Shown: positions 8,544 through 17,851, counted from the first letter of the stretch. The stretch: 64,000 nt of DNA from Siminovitchia terrae (GCF_003605405.2 NZ_QYTW02000011.1:1-64000); one strand, 5' to 3'. Notes: generated by a model not told the origin, from the letters alone. Program-made: numbers and translations.

Positions 8544-8735
8544 CAAATGCGCCTTGGCGTATTTGCGCCCAGATTTTATCGAGCTCCGCTCGATAAATTT
8601 CCCCTGAAAATCTGTGGCATCCGCCGGAGGCTTTAACTTTATTCAGCCGGGGTTTGAACCCCAGCTGAATGGAATACCAACATGCATTCATCTCACCACT
8701 TACAGAAGTGGGAGACTTCTGCTGAATGAAGTTAA
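8544..8735 (+). repeat. Interspersed repeat, copy 3
   Basis: 192-bp full-length copy, close to the apparent consensus. Stems: 8545-8563, 8571-8600, 8640-8672 (TTCAGC, GGGGTTTGAACCCC, GCTGAA) and 8695-8713. Inverted segments TTAACTTTATTCAGC and GCTGAATGAAGTTAA bracket the right half. Confidence 0.9.
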
Positions 8736-8780
8736 ACTGGCATCTTTTTGAAATAAAGCTAGTTAAAGAAGCCAGTTTGA

Positions 8781-8808
8781 TAATAGGTGGAGCTAACTGC
8801 TCCACCTT
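8781..8808 (+). terminator. Terminator-like hairpin behind erm
   Basis: Stem AGGTGGAGC/GCTCCACCT with weak following T-rich DNA (TATTAT). The only strong hairpin after erm apart from those of the repeat. Confidence 0.45.
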
Positions 8809-8849
8809 ATTATCCGATTACCGAAAACATTGCGATTCTGTACTTTGGA

Positions 8850-8998
8850 TTGACAAAAACAAAACATACGTATATATTTAAGATGACTACTTTGCATAAC
8901 CAAGTAGTCATGTTTTCACCAAACTACCTTGTATAACCAAATACTTAATCTGAGAAAGTTTTGTTTTTTCGTTTTGCTATCTTGTATAACATAATAGC
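8850..8998 (+). promoter_or_regulatory. padR promoter with three dyad operators
   Basis: Promoter TTGACA (8850), 17 bases, TATATT (8873-8878). Downstream lie three related dyads: 8885-8909 (GACTACTT...AAGTAGTC), 8923-8946 (CTACCTTGTATAACC...) and 8976-8998 (GCTAT...ATAGC), sharing the core TTGyATAACC/A. Their position between promoter and padR suggests PadR autorepression. Confidence 0.6.
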
Positions 8999-9017
8999 AA
9001 TAGAATGGATGGTGCAT

Positions 9018-9341
9018 ATGTCTGTACGAAGTCAGTTATTGAAAGGAATATTAGATGGCTGTGTATTGGCCGTCATTGAAAAAGAAGCTGTTTATGGATA
9101 CGAATTGTCCAAAAAATTGCAAGACATCGGCTTACAAGATGTCAGCGAAGGCACCATTTATCCGGTTTTATTAAGGCTTCAAAAAAATGGATGGATACGG
9201 GGAGAAATGAGGCCGTCCGATTCCGGGCCGAACCGGAAATATTATTTTTTAACAGATACGGGGCAGGAAACTTTGGCAACCATTATTGAGGAATGGAATC
9301 AAATATCTGTTCCTGTCAATGAATTATTAAAAAGAAGGTGA
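9018..9341 (+). CDS. PadR-family transcriptional regulator
   Basis: 107-residue winged-helix regulator, beginning MSVRSQLLKGILDGCVLAVI. PadR signature: YGYELSKKLQ, SEGTIYPVLLRLQKNGWI, and GPNRKYYFLTDTG in the wing. I chose ATG 9018 by family length; the longer frame from 8961 has no RBS. It is four bases before the next gene, so it is co-transcribed with two HAAS-type membrane proteins, the usual partner arrangement. Likely a repressor of its own operon. Confidence 0.9.
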   Translation: MSVRSQLLKGILDGCVLAVIEKEAVYGYELSKKLQDIGLQDVSEGTIYPVLLRLQKNGWIRGEMRPSDSGPNRKYYFLTDTGQETLATIIEEWNQISVPVNELLKRR

Positions 9342-9345
9342 AACC

Positions 9346-10008
9346 ATGGATGCAGAAAAACTAATTGAAGAAAACAATCGAAAAAGAGAGTTATTGACAC
9401 CAGGAAATGAGGCCTATTACAGTGATTTGTTGATCTATATCCGTCTACAATTCACCCTTTCGGAACAACAGTCGGAAGAAATACTGATGGAAATACTGGA
9501 TCATTTGCTCGATGGACAGGAAGAAGGAAAAACAGCCAAAGATATTTTTGGCGATGATCCGAAAGGCTTTGCCGATGAAATTATCGAGCAGCTCCCAAAA
9601 GAGAAAAAACGGGCTGCTATACCTTTCGTTGCAGGGATCGTAGGTAATATAGTTAGTTGGGTTCTTATCATACGAGGGATTCTTATTTTGGTCCTTTCAC
9701 AATTTCTTGAGGTTAAAACGGAGGTCAACTTATTTGTAACTGGCGTTGTCTCTTTTGGCATCGCATGTTTCGTCAGTCTTACGATCTGGCTCATTTTAAG
9801 GCTAATAAATAATTCCTTGTTTAAAGAAAAGCGAAACACAAAGAGGAATATGCTGAAAGCTGGGATAACGGGAGCGGCGGGCATGGGGGCCGTATTGCTT
9901 CTGGCAAAATTCACTCCGGAAATCGGACCATCCCTCGATTTTCCATGGTGGGCTTCATTAATAGGAGGGGCAATCCTCTGGCTTATTATTTATGTAGAAA
10001 AGAAATAG
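9346..10008 (+). CDS. Membrane protein partner of PadR (HAAS/DUF1129-like)
   Basis: 220 residues. The N-terminal soluble part (1-90) is helical and resembles the HAAS signalling domain found next to PadR regulators: EEILMEILDHLLDGQEEGKT then DPKGFADEIIEQLPKE. Four hydrophobic segments follow at about 91-115, 124-148, 170-188 and 198-217. Likely senses or modulates an envelope signal. No enzyme motif is seen. Confidence 0.7.
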   Translation: MDAEKLIEENNRKRELLTPGNEAYYSDLLIYIRLQFTLSEQQSEEILMEILDHLLDGQEEGKTAKDIFGDDPKGFADEIIEQLPKEKKRAAIPFVAGIVGNIVSWVLIIRGILILVLSQFLEVKTEVNLFVTGVVSFGIACFVSLTIWLILRLINNSLFKEKRNTKRNMLKAGITGAAGMGAVLLLAKFTPEIGPSLDFPWWASLIGGAILWLIIYVEKK

Positions 10009-10027
10009 ACCTATAGGAGGGGAAAAA

Positions 10028-10768
10028 TTGCTATCCGCCAAAAGCGAAACCTTTATTGAAAACCTTCGGCTTTACTTAGTGACCTCAGGTAAAAAAGAAA
10101 AAGAGATAAATGATCTAACCGGGGAATTAAAGATACATTTAATAGAAGCTGAAAAAGACGGGAAAAACATCGATGAAATTATTGATTGCACACCAGAACA
10201 GTATATGAATTCATTAAAAAGAGAGATGGATACAGACTTTAAAAGCCTTGCAAAATATTTGCCCATTTTCTTTGCCGGTGTCACAGCATACTTTATCATG
10301 GGACCTGCCATTAGAGGAGAGTTAACCTTAAATATCGTGCAAGTCATAGGCTTTCCCCTAACCGCCATTGCTGCTTTGCTTATTTATGTTTTCTTTTTGC
10401 AGCAGGCGGGAAAAAAACAATTTTCAACAAAAAGGCTTTTTCTCATTGGAATGATTGCCAGCGCCTGTGTGACAATCCTATTTTTACTTTTATTGTTGGG
10501 AAGCGGGCTTTTCGTTCAACCTTTTTATACTGGGAGCGCCACTGTAAATTGGATCATTGTGGGAATTTGTTCAGCTATTTTTATCCTGCTTGCCGTATGG
10601 AGTAAAACATGGCTGACCATTTGGCTACCTGGCATATTGTTCATACCAGATGTTCTGTTTCGATTTTCTAATTTTTCGGATACCACAATCCTAATAATCG
10701 GTATAGTAACATTTGTTTGTACGTTTGTCATAATTATATTAAGTTTATTCCTAAAAACAAAAAACTGA
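10028..10768 (+). CDS. Second HAAS-type membrane protein
   Basis: 246 residues from a TTG start with AGGAGGGG seven bases upstream. The N-terminal soluble domain resembles the preceding protein in layout: EKEINDLTGELKIHLIEAEK, CTPEQYMNSLKREM. About six membrane segments follow between residues 78 and 243. The third gene of the padR operon, 19 bases after the second. The pair look like diverged paralogues. Role unknown. Confidence 0.7.
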   Translation: MLSAKSETFIENLRLYLVTSGKKEKEINDLTGELKIHLIEAEKDGKNIDEIIDCTPEQYMNSLKREMDTDFKSLAKYLPIFFAGVTAYFIMGPAIRGELTLNIVQVIGFPLTAIAALLIYVFFLQQAGKKQFSTKRLFLIGMIASACVTILFLLLLLGSGLFVQPFYTGSATVNWIIVGICSAIFILLAVWSKTWLTIWLPGILFIPDVLFRFSNFSDTTILIIGIVTFVCTFVIIILSLFLKTKN

Positions 10769-10775
10769 GCGTCTA

Positions 10776-10823
10776 AAAACGTGAAGCGAGCCTTCTTAGG
10801 GAGACTCGCTTCACGTTTTAAAT
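10776..10823 (+). terminator. Terminator of padR operon
   Basis: Long stem AAACGTGAAGCGAG/CTCGCTTCACGTTT followed by TAAATTTT. It lies just after the operon's last stop codon. Confidence 0.85.
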
Positions 10824-10826
10824 TTT

Positions 10827-10955
10827 CGCTAAAAATTCTTTAACGAAAATTCGGCCATCTAAGCCAAATTTTCGGCAAAATGAAACAATAAAATGGCAGA
10901 GAAAGCTCTCATTCTCCCAATTTATGCACAATCTCAAGTTGGCATTATTTTTGCA
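10827..10955 (+). promoter_or_regulatory. Sigma-54 promoter and candidate enhancer of adh
   Basis: TTGGCATTATTTTTGCA at 10939-10955 has the -24 GG and -12 GC elements separated by exactly 10 bases. Upstream, repeated ATTTTCG/CGAAAAT half-sites occur at about 10822-10856, and GCCAAATTTTCGGC at 10863-10876 is a near-dyad. These are candidates for enhancer sites of an NtrC-type activator, such as the one encoded at 12185-13633. Confidence 0.75.
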
Positions 10956-11001
10956 ATATTAAATTTATAAGCAAGCCATCATACACAAGGAGGAATCAGT
11001 A

Positions 11002-12012
11002 ATGAGAGCAGCTGTCGTCAATGAGTTTCAAGAAAAGCTTGAAATCAAGGAGGTGGAAATTCCTCAACCGAAGCTTGGTGAAGTATTGATCAGAATGGAA
11101 GCCTGCGGAGTTTGTCACACTGACCTGCATGCCGCACATGGAGACTGGCCGGTCAAACCAAAGCTTCCAGTCATTCCTGGTCATGAAGGTGTTGGTATTG
11201 TTGAACAAATTGGACAAGGTGTCACTTCTTTGAAAAAAGGAGACCGCGTTGGGGTTCCATGGCTCTTTAGAGCTTGCGGAGAGTGTGAATACTGTCTATC
11301 TGGAAATGAAACGCTCTGCCCCAATCAATTGAACGGCGGCTATTCCGCTGATGGTGCCTTTGCAGAATATTGCGTGGCGCCCGCCGATTACGTCGCAAGA
11401 ATTCCAGATGGCGTCGATCCAGTAGAAATTGCCCCGATTTTATGTGCAGGAGTAACCACTTATAAAGCTTTAAAAGTGTCAGGTGCCAAGGCTGGTGATT
11501 GGGTGGCCGTATATGGTATCGGCGGGTTAGGTCATATTGCACTTCAATATGCAAAAGCCATGGGCTTCAATGTAGTGGCTGTTGATATCAACGACGATAA
11601 GCTTCAGCTTGCTAAAGACTTAGGTGCTGATTTGGCTGTCAACGGAAAAACTTCCGATCCAGCCCAGGTCATTAAAGATCAAGTAGGCGGTGTGCAGGCT
11701 GCTATCAGCGTTGCCGTAAACAAAACCGCGTTTGAACAAGCTTACCATTCCGTCAAACGAGGCGGATCGGTAGTACTTGTTGGGTTGCCTAACGATGAAA
11801 TCCCTGTTCCAATTTTCGATACAGTTTTAAACGGTGTCACTGTCAAAGGCTCGATTGTTGGTACGAGGAAAGACATGCAAGAGGCCCTTCAATTTGCTGC
11901 AGACGGGAAAGTGAAAGCCATCGTTTCTACTGCAGAGCTTGATGAAATTAACCAAGTATTTGATCGAATGGAAAAAGGACAAATCAATGGACGTGTTGTG
12001 TTAACATTTTAA
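11002..12012 (+). CDS. adh: Zinc-dependent alcohol dehydrogenase
   Basis: 336-residue medium-chain dehydrogenase that oxidises primary alcohols to aldehydes with NAD, or the reverse. Catalytic zinc ligands are in [10 protein letters not shown] and PGHEGVG. The structural zinc site is [16 protein letters not shown] (four Cys). The cofactor fold has [17 protein letters not shown]. Strongly like the AdhP/ADH-T class of Bacillus and Geobacillus. RBS AAGGAGG precedes ATG. It is the only gene of the window with a clear sigma-54 promoter, so it is probably switched on by the convergent two-component system and RpoN. Confidence 0.93.
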   Translation: MRAAVVNEFQEKLEIKEVEIPQPKLGEVLIRMEACGVCHTDLHAAHGDWPVKPKLPVIPGHEGVGIVEQIGQGVTSLKKGDRVGVPWLFRACGECEYCLSGNETLCPNQLNGGYSADGAFAEYCVAPADYVARIPDGVDPVEIAPILCAGVTTYKALKVSGAKAGDWVAVYGIGGLGHIALQYAKAMGFNVVAVDINDDKLQLAKDLGADLAVNGKTSDPAQVIKDQVGGVQAAISVAVNKTAFEQAYHSVKRGGSVVLVGLPNDEIPVPIFDTVLNGVTVKGSIVGTRKDMQEALQFAADGKVKAIVSTAELDEINQVFDRMEKGQINGRVVLTF

Positions 12013-12173
12013 AACTAGGCAGCTTCTCCAGTAAAGTTTAACAAAAAAAATTTAGCTGGAACACATTCTTGCAAGGAAACTCTGGTCATCCGCTTCCAAC
12101 AGATGACCCGGATATGCAATCCCAGGTGCATCATCCGGTTCGGAGCTAGTTACAGCATATTTACCCATAAATA

Positions 12174-12210
12174 GGGACAGCCGGTCATTTAATCGACGGC
12201 TGCCCCTTTT
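12174..12210. terminator. Terminator of adh overlapping the regulator's end
   Basis: Stem GGGACAGCCG/CGGCTGCCCC followed by TTTT on the plus strand. It contains the stop codon and last codons of the convergent response regulator gene, so one sequence serves two jobs. Confidence 0.75.
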
Positions 12211-13633
12211 CATTCAATAAATATCGAAGCTTTCGCATACTTATGTTCAATCTTCTAGCGGCATCCTGACGATCCCCCACCGTTTCTTTTAAAACCTTCA
12301 TGACAAATGCCTTACCAATTTCACGCTCCAGCAACTTCACCTTGTTGAGGACCATCTCCATCTCCACTTTCCCTTCATCATTCCAAGCTCCCAACATATC
12401 ATCAGTCCAATGTCTTAAAAATTCCTCAAAACTCTGTTCTGATGATTTTGCTTTTTCCATCAACAGAGGCTTTCCCGACAGAATTTTTTTCGGTAAATGC
12501 TTTGTTGTTATTACTCCAGTTCCCTCGTCCATAATCGATATGGCTCGTTTAATGACATTGGACAACTCCCTTACATTCCCAGGCCACTCATACTGTTCAA
12601 GGAGAATCGCAGCGGCCTCACTCAACTGGATGACTAATCCTGTTTTTTTCAACAGATGTTCGGCAATCAACCGGATGTCTTCCCGCCTCTCCCGCAATGG
12701 AGGAATAACTAGTTTTACGACATCCAACCGATACAGGAGATCCTCACGGAACGTTTTACTGGCAACTGCTTCAGCCAGGTCGACATGAGTGGCAGAGACA
12801 ATACGAGTATTGGTCTTTTGTACATTTTCACCGCCCACACGCATATACTCTCCGGTCTCCAAAACCCGCAGTAGCTTCACCTGCGTGGACATCGACGCCT
12901 CTCCGATTTCATCCAAAAACAAAGTCCCTTTTTCCGCAATTTCAAACACGCCTTTCCTTTCCTTCGCGGCTCCGGTGAAAGCTCCCTTTTCATGACCGAA
13001 CAATTCGCTTTCCAACAGCGTCTCTGATAAAGCGCCGCAGTTGATCCCGATAAATGGCTGACCAATTCTCTGGCTCGCTTGGTGAATGAATTGTGCAAAA
13101 AGCTCCTTTCCTGTTCCTGTCTCTCCCTGGATAAGAACGTTTATATTTTTCGGAGCGATTTTATAAGCAAGCGTCAGTAAGCGATTCATCGCTTCGCTTT
13201 TTTCTGTCACGATACCGCTCTGCCTTGCCAGTTCATCGATGTTGATTTCCGCCGTTGTCGCCTTATTCGCCAGTAGATGATCGATTGTTCTTTCCAAAGC
13301 ATCCAAGTCATCAAACGGTTTTTCAATAAAATCATTGGCGCCAAGCTTTATTGCTTCAACTGCCACTTTAACCGTACTATAACCAGTCATAACGATTGTT
13401 TGACACGAAGGCATTTGTTCCTTCAAATCCTTTAAAATGTCCAATCCGCTTGTATCAGGAAGCTTCACATCGATTAATGCCAAGTGATAGGCCCGCTGCA
13501 CAAATAGCTGTCTGAAGTCCTTGCCGCTATACGCTATGTACACCTCTAAGCCTTTTTCCATTAAAAAATATCGTAAAAAATTTCCTACCTCCTGATCATC
13601 ATCAACTATCAAAATGTTGGCCACACTTTTCAC
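12185..13633 (-). CDS. NtrC-family sigma-54 response regulator
   Basis: 482 residues: receiver domain (1-120) with DDD acidic pocket and phospho-acceptor Asp in ALIDVKLPD; AAA+ domain with Walker A GETGTGKE, the sigma-54-contacting loop GAFTGA and Walker B GTLFLDEIG; C-terminal Fis-type HTH (RQDAARRLNISMRKLRYLL). It activates RpoN-dependent promoters by ATP hydrolysis. It lies five bases after the sensor kinase gene and two genes after an iron alcohol dehydrogenase. The only sigma-54 promoter I see nearby is that of the convergent adh, its likely target. Confidence 0.93.
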   Translation of the reverse strand: MKSVANILIVDDDQEVGNFLRYFLMEKGLEVYIAYSGKDFRQLFVQRAYHLALIDVKLPDTSGLDILKDLKEQMPSCQTIVMTGYSTVKVAVEAIKLGANDFIEKPFDDLDALERTIDHLLANKATTAEINIDELARQSGIVTEKSEAMNRLLTLAYKIAPKNINVLIQGETGTGKELFAQFIHQASQRIGQPFIGINCGALSETLLESELFGHEKGAFTGAAKERKGVFEIAEKGTLFLDEIGEASMSTQVKLLRVLETGEYMRVGGENVQKTNTRIVSATHVDLAEAVASKTFREDLLYRLDVVKLVIPPLRERREDIRLIAEHLLKKTGLVIQLSEAAAILLEQYEWPGNVRELSNVIKRAISIMDEGTGVITTKHLPKKILSGKPLLMEKAKSSEQSFEEFLRHWTDDMLGAWNDEGKVEMEMVLNKVKLLEREIGKAFVMKVLKETVGDRQDAARRLNISMRKLRYLLNEKGQPSIK

Positions 13634-13638
13634 CGCCT

Positions 13639-15297
13639 TTACACCGAATCTTTTTTGACTGGCAAACGAAGGATAAATTCACTTCCTTTTCCTAGTTCGC
13701 TTTTTACATCAATCGTTCCGCCGTGAGCTTCAGCAATACCAAGACTGACTGATAAACCGAGCCCTGTCCCCTTTACCGCTTCTTTCGTTGTATAAAAGGG
13801 ATGGAATATTTCTTTTAATCCGCCCGAATCGATCCCCGTTCCATTATCAATGACCGAAAGAGTGACTTCCTCCTTACTAGCTGCTGTCTGGAGAAAGATT
13901 TTTTTACTGGTCCTATTCACATCATCCAGCGCGTCTTTTGCATTTAAAAGTAAATTGATGATGATTTGCTCCAATTGTTGAATGCTCCCATCAATAAGAG
14001 AGACATCTGGATCCAGGCTGACCTCCAGTTCGATATGGCTTTGACGAATTTGATACCCAATCAAGCTCAGCACTTGTTCAACCGCCTCATTGATTGAGCA
14101 GGTCTGAAAAAGATATTCGTCCTGTCGGGAAAAAGTGAGCAAGTTTCGAATGATGTCCTGGCACCGTTTACTGCATTTAAAAATATCTGCCAGCAACACA
14201 TGGGAAGGCTCGTTTTCATTCATTTTCCTCATCAGCAACTGGGTATTTCCGAGGATCGCCGTCAAAGGATTATTTAATTCATGGGCGACTCCTGCAGCCA
14301 TTTCTCCCAGTGCAGCCAATTTTCCTGACTGCATCATACGCGCTTCGAAGTGACGTTTTTCAGTTACATCTTTTATATAGGCGATGACTCCATACATCTC
14401 TTCCTTTTCGTTCATAATCGGATATGTATGTACTTCGCAAATCGTTTGGTCATCTAAGGTAATTTCCCGGTAGGCCATCTCCTTCGTATTCCTAGTTTCT
14501 TGAAACGGACTGTCAGACTCTACTTGTTGACCGTATAATAAATCATCCAATGTTATGTATGAGACATTTTTTCCGCTTAGCTGAAAAAATGAATAGGCGG
14601 ATCCATTACACCTCAGGATATGACCATTCAAATCGACTAACATGATGGGATCAGCAACCCCAAGAAATGTTTGTTCCCATTCTTTTTTACTGTTCAGTAC
14701 TTCATTATATAAACGGACATTTTCAATACAGACCGCCAATTGGTCCGAAAGCTGCTGCAAAAAAGAGAGATCTTCTCCGTCGTACTCTTTTTTCCAGGTG
14801 CTTCCAAGACTTAAGACACCCAGAATCCGTCCTTTTCCAAATAGTGGGAAGACAAGCACCTGACGCAATTCTAGTTTTTCAAAAGCCGAAATTTCATTGT
14901 ATTTCTTCCTATTATCCTGATCGACCAAATACACATAAGAGTTGCCTGAGTCCGCCACTTCCCAATAAAGAGACCCTGCCTTCTGAATCGGATTGCCGAC
15001 ATCAACATGCGCATAATCGCGGGGGTATACATTGGTCAATATGAGTTGGCCGCTCTTAAAAATAGCAAGACTTAATCTTTTAAGGGGAAAAATCTGCTGT
15101 AGCTTTTCTAATATATTTTTCAGCATGTCGTCCATCGACATATCGATATTAAAACTTCTCATCACTTCATTGATGATCTCAAGTTGCGTATTTTTCTTTT
15201 TCATTTCTTCGATCGTTTTTTTGAGTTCCGTATAATAATTGATTTTTGACGACGAAACTCCGACTAGCCGCTCAATCATCTGTAGTCTGTCTGACAT
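13639..15297 (-). CDS. Soluble sensor histidine kinase (GAF-PAS-HisKA)
   Basis: 552 residues. N-terminal coiled coil (about 10-50), GAF-like domain (about 50-200), PAS domain (about 205-320), dimerisation/phospho-acceptor helix AAGVAHELNNPLTAILGNTQLL with the His near 340, then ATPase boxes N (LLLNAKDALDD), G1 (VIDNGTGID) and G2 (GTGLGLSVSLGIAEAHGG). No membrane segment, so it senses an intracellular signal, perhaps an alcohol, aldehyde or redox state. Eleven bases behind the iron alcohol dehydrogenase and five before the regulator: one operon. Confidence 0.92.
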   Translation of the reverse strand: MSDRLQMIERLVGVSSSKINYYTELKKTIEEMKKKNTQLEIINEVMRSFNIDMSMDDMLKNILEKLQQIFPLKRLSLAIFKSGQLILTNVYPRDYAHVDVGNPIQKAGSLYWEVADSGNSYVYLVDQDNRKKYNEISAFEKLELRQVLVFPLFGKGRILGVLSLGSTWKKEYDGEDLSFLQQLSDQLAVCIENVRLYNEVLNSKKEWEQTFLGVADPIMLVDLNGHILRCNGSAYSFFQLSGKNVSYITLDDLLYGQQVESDSPFQETRNTKEMAYREITLDDQTICEVHTYPIMNEKEEMYGVIAYIKDVTEKRHFEARMMQSGKLAALGEMAAGVAHELNNPLTAILGNTQLLMRKMNENEPSHVLLADIFKCSKRCQDIIRNLLTFSRQDEYLFQTCSINEAVEQVLSLIGYQIRQSHIELEVSLDPDVSLIDGSIQQLEQIIINLLLNAKDALDDVNRTSKKIFLQTAASKEEVTLSVIDNGTGIDSGGLKEIFHPFYTTKEAVKGTGLGLSVSLGIAEAHGGTIDVKSELGKGSEFILRLPVKKDSV

Positions 15298-15308
15298 AAG
15301 GTGCCCTC

Positions 15309-16457
15309 CTATAGTCCGAGTTTAAATAGCCGTTCAACGTCCGCTGCGGTAATATCACGCGGGTTCGTAATCATACAGGCATCTTCAATGGCCACCTGGC
15401 CAATGATAGCTGCATCAGATTCAGACAACCCCATTTCGGATAGCCTCTGGGGAGCTCCAATGTCCACCGAAAGCTTTCTAACATATTCAATCGCCCTTTG
15501 CCCTAAATCAATCGTAGATCGGCTGCTGACCTCTTCTCCAAACAACTCCGCAATTTGTAAAAACTTTTCAGGACAGGCCAAATAATTAAATTCCATTACA
15601 TGAGGAAGTAAAATGGCGTTCACATCCCCATGCGGTAGGAGAAATCGGCCGCCAATTGCATGGCTCATGGCATGGACCGCTCCAAGAATCGCGTTTGAGA
15701 AAGCCAGACCTGCCTGTACACTCGCCATCGCCATCTTTTCCTTTGCCTCTTTATTCATTCGGGAAGCGACAGATGGCCGCAAATATTTGGCAACGAGTGA
15801 AATAGCGCTTTTTGCCTGCACATCTGTCAGAGGTGTCGCTGCAATACTGACAAATGACTCAATTGCATGAGTGAGAACATCCAATCCCGTCGTTGCTGTC
15901 AAATGGGGGCTTTTTGTCATCAAAGTTTGCGGATCAACAATTGCAATATCAGGGACGAGAGATTTCGAGATAATCGTCAGCTTCTTCTTTTTCTCTGAAT
16001 CTGTAATAATTGAAAATTGAGAAACCTCTGACCCCGATCCGGCAGTGGTTGCCACCATCACCTGCGGAGGCAGGGGCAGATTGATTTTATCGACGCCCTC
16101 ATACTCTTGAATGGTTCCACCGTTCGTTGCCAGTACAGCGATTGCTTTCGCCACATCAATAGCGCTGCCACCTCCTACACCGACAATCGCATCACACTCT
16201 TCTTGCAAATATTTTTGTACCCCTTTATCTACCTCATAATCTTTCGGGTTCGTCGTAATATCAGAATAAATTACATAGGAGAGCTTGGCGTTATGACAGC
16301 TTTCCGTCACCTGCTCAAACCAATCTGAAGACAGTACTCCTGAATCAGTGGTGATAAAAACTTTCCTTGCCCCAAGCCTTGCACAGCTTTCACCTACCAG
16401 ATTGATGGAACCGTTTCCAAATATAAGCTCTGGCATGACAAATTTATTAATCTTCAT
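15309..16457 (-). CDS. Iron-containing alcohol dehydrogenase
   Basis: 382-residue group III dehydrogenase. Signatures: GVGGGSAIDVAKAIA (nucleotide binding), TTAGSGSEVSQF, DVLTHAIESFVS and GAVHAMSHAIGGRFLLPHG containing the metal-binding His residues. It oxidises short alcohols or reduces aldehydes. First gene of the kinase/regulator operon. A plausible promoter upstream is TTGAAA, 19 bases, TATAAT (about 16493-16523). I see no sigma-54 site in front of this gene, unlike adh. Confidence 0.92.
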   Translation of the reverse strand: MKINKFVMPELIFGNGSINLVGESCARLGARKVFITTDSGVLSSDWFEQVTESCHNAKLSYVIYSDITTNPKDYEVDKGVQKYLQEECDAIVGVGGGSAIDVAKAIAVLATNGGTIQEYEGVDKINLPLPPQVMVATTAGSGSEVSQFSIITDSEKKKKLTIISKSLVPDIAIVDPQTLMTKSPHLTATTGLDVLTHAIESFVSIAATPLTDVQAKSAISLVAKYLRPSVASRMNKEAKEKMAMASVQAGLAFSNAILGAVHAMSHAIGGRFLLPHGDVNAILLPHVMEFNYLACPEKFLQIAELFGEEVSSRSTIDLGQRAIEYVRKLSVDIGAPQRLSEMGLSESDAAIIGQVAIEDACMITNPRDITAADVERLFKLGL

Positions 16458-16592
16458 AAAACGGACGGTCCCCTTCCTGGAAATCTTTTATTCTATTATA
16501 TCATTAATTTTCTGTCAGATTTCAAGAAAATATGAAGAAAACAGCAGTCCAAAAGGAGTGGTTACCTATTTGACTGCTTGTTTCTTCATCTG

Positions 16593-16742
16593 CTAACCGG
16601 TCAGACTTTCCCAAATCCAACCGAAGGTATTTTTTATAAAATAAGTAATAACAGTACCTCCCGTAAATTTAAAAGCCGTGATGGTGATGACTATAGCCAA
16701 ACTTATAACGAATGATATTACCCGCTGTTTTGTATTTTCCAT
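16593..16742 (-). CDS. Small single-pass membrane protein
   Basis: 49 residues from ATG 16742: MENTKQRVISFVISLAIVIT, then a hydrophobic segment and IKNTFGWIWESLTG. It follows the AraC-type gene by 22 bases on the same strand, so it may be co-transcribed. AGGAG lies about 15 bases upstream, a little far, and a TTG 12 bases earlier is too close to it. Function unknown. Confidence 0.5.
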   Translation of the reverse strand: MENTKQRVISFVISLAIVITITAFKFTGGTVITYFIKNTFGWIWESLTG

Positions 16743-16764
16743 TTCGGGTTCCAATACTCCTCTC

Positions 16765-17646
16765 TCATTCATCAAACGACAAGTTGATCGGTTCATCCAA
16801 AAGATCACTAGAGTAGTCTATATTTGTTGTTGGAGTATTGCGATCCACTTCTTCAAACGTAATTTCGTCAGCCCATACCTTCCCTCTCCCTGAAAGAAGT
16901 ATACCGAAAGCAATCACCGCACTATTTTCGGGTACATCCAAGACAATGGAGTAATGGTTCCACCCATTATCTCCTTTTATGGGACGATCACTCATATTGT
17001 CAAATTGCAGAACATCATGAAGATGATCATCAACCCGCATCCAAAATCCGCAAAATCCCTCCACTGCTTCTGTCTTGATAAAACCAGAGAGTTTTAACCT
17101 TTTTCCAAGATATTTATCGGCTTTGAACTGCTGCATCATTGTCGCAAATTCTCCTTGTTCTTCAACAGTGACCGATTTTAAAAAACCAGATGCCTTCCCT
17201 TTATGAAACACCTCGCGGTCAATACCCATTTGATAATTAAATGGGTGGCTTCCACTCATTTGCCATCCTTTTAACAATTGATCGTTTTTCACTTTCACTT
17301 CCTCCTTTTGAATAATCAATTTGCCCATGAATCGGCGGTATTGTCCAGGGGGCAGGTTATAATATTTCTTAAAGGCTCGAGAATAGGATTCTTGCGATTC
17401 AAAACGGTAAAAAAGAGCAATATCAATGATCTTTTCATCAGTATAAAGCAACAGATTAGCTGAGTTTGCAATCCTTCGATATCGTATGTATTCTGATATG
17501 GACACCCCTACCTCTTTTTGAAAAACCCGGTGATAATGATATTTGGAAAACCCTGCAAAGTGAGCAATGCTCTCCAAAGTTAAATCTGCTGATAAATGAT
17601 TTTCTATATATTGTATGGTTTCTTGAATATAAGAGCTGTAACTCAT
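16765..17646 (-). CDS. AraC-family regulator with C-terminal jelly-roll-like domain
   Basis: 293 residues from ATG 17646, which has AAGGAGG seven bases upstream. Two HTH motifs are at the N-terminus: LTLESIAHFAGFSKYHYHRVFQ, and the second around ESQESYSRAFKKYYNLPPGQYR, the AraC/XylS signature. The remaining 170 residues resemble carbohydrate-binding-like or unknown effector domains: LKLSGFIKTEAVEGFCGFWM, then GWNHYSIVLDVPENSAVIAF. DNA-binding at the N-terminus is the Rob/SoxS-with-tail layout. Target unknown. Confidence 0.85.
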   Translation of the reverse strand: MSYSSYIQETIQYIENHLSADLTLESIAHFAGFSKYHYHRVFQKEVGVSISEYIRYRRIANSANLLLYTDEKIIDIALFYRFESQESYSRAFKKYYNLPPGQYRRFMGKLIIQKEEVKVKNDQLLKGWQMSGSHPFNYQMGIDREVFHKGKASGFLKSVTVEEQGEFATMMQQFKADKYLGKRLKLSGFIKTEAVEGFCGFWMRVDDHLHDVLQFDNMSDRPIKGDNGWNHYSIVLDVPENSAVIAFGILLSGRGKVWADEITFEEVDRNTPTTNIDYSSDLLDEPINLSFDE

Positions 17647-17822
17647 CTCCAAGCCTCCTTGACTATAAGATAACAAAATGAAAAAGGGACTTTTTGATTT
17701 AAATTGCTATCTTTTAAGAAATGCAAAAAAGGCCTGTCCTCCCTACGAACCATGCAGATCTCCAATCGCAAGAGGGAAGCGACTTTGATTCTTGGATTCT
17801 GGACAGCTTATTCCATATAAAC

Positions 17823-17851
17823 GCAAAAAAACCCGAAATCGGGCTTTTTGC
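17823..17851 (-). terminator. Terminator of ubiB gene
   Basis: Stem AAAGCCCGAT/ATCGGGTTTTTTT on the minus strand, touching the stop codon of the UbiB-like kinase. Confidence 0.8.

Noticed and set aside
8437-8805. 122-residue minus-strand gene behind erm
   Set aside because: It is made of repeat copy 3 plus the antisense of the erm 3' end, without an RBS.
12045-12160. Riboswitch between adh and the regulator
   Set aside because: Some stems are possible, but no known conserved core was found, and it lies at the 3' side of both genes.
12300-12788. 162-residue plus frame
   Set aside because: Shadow of the response regulator; no RBS and no domain.
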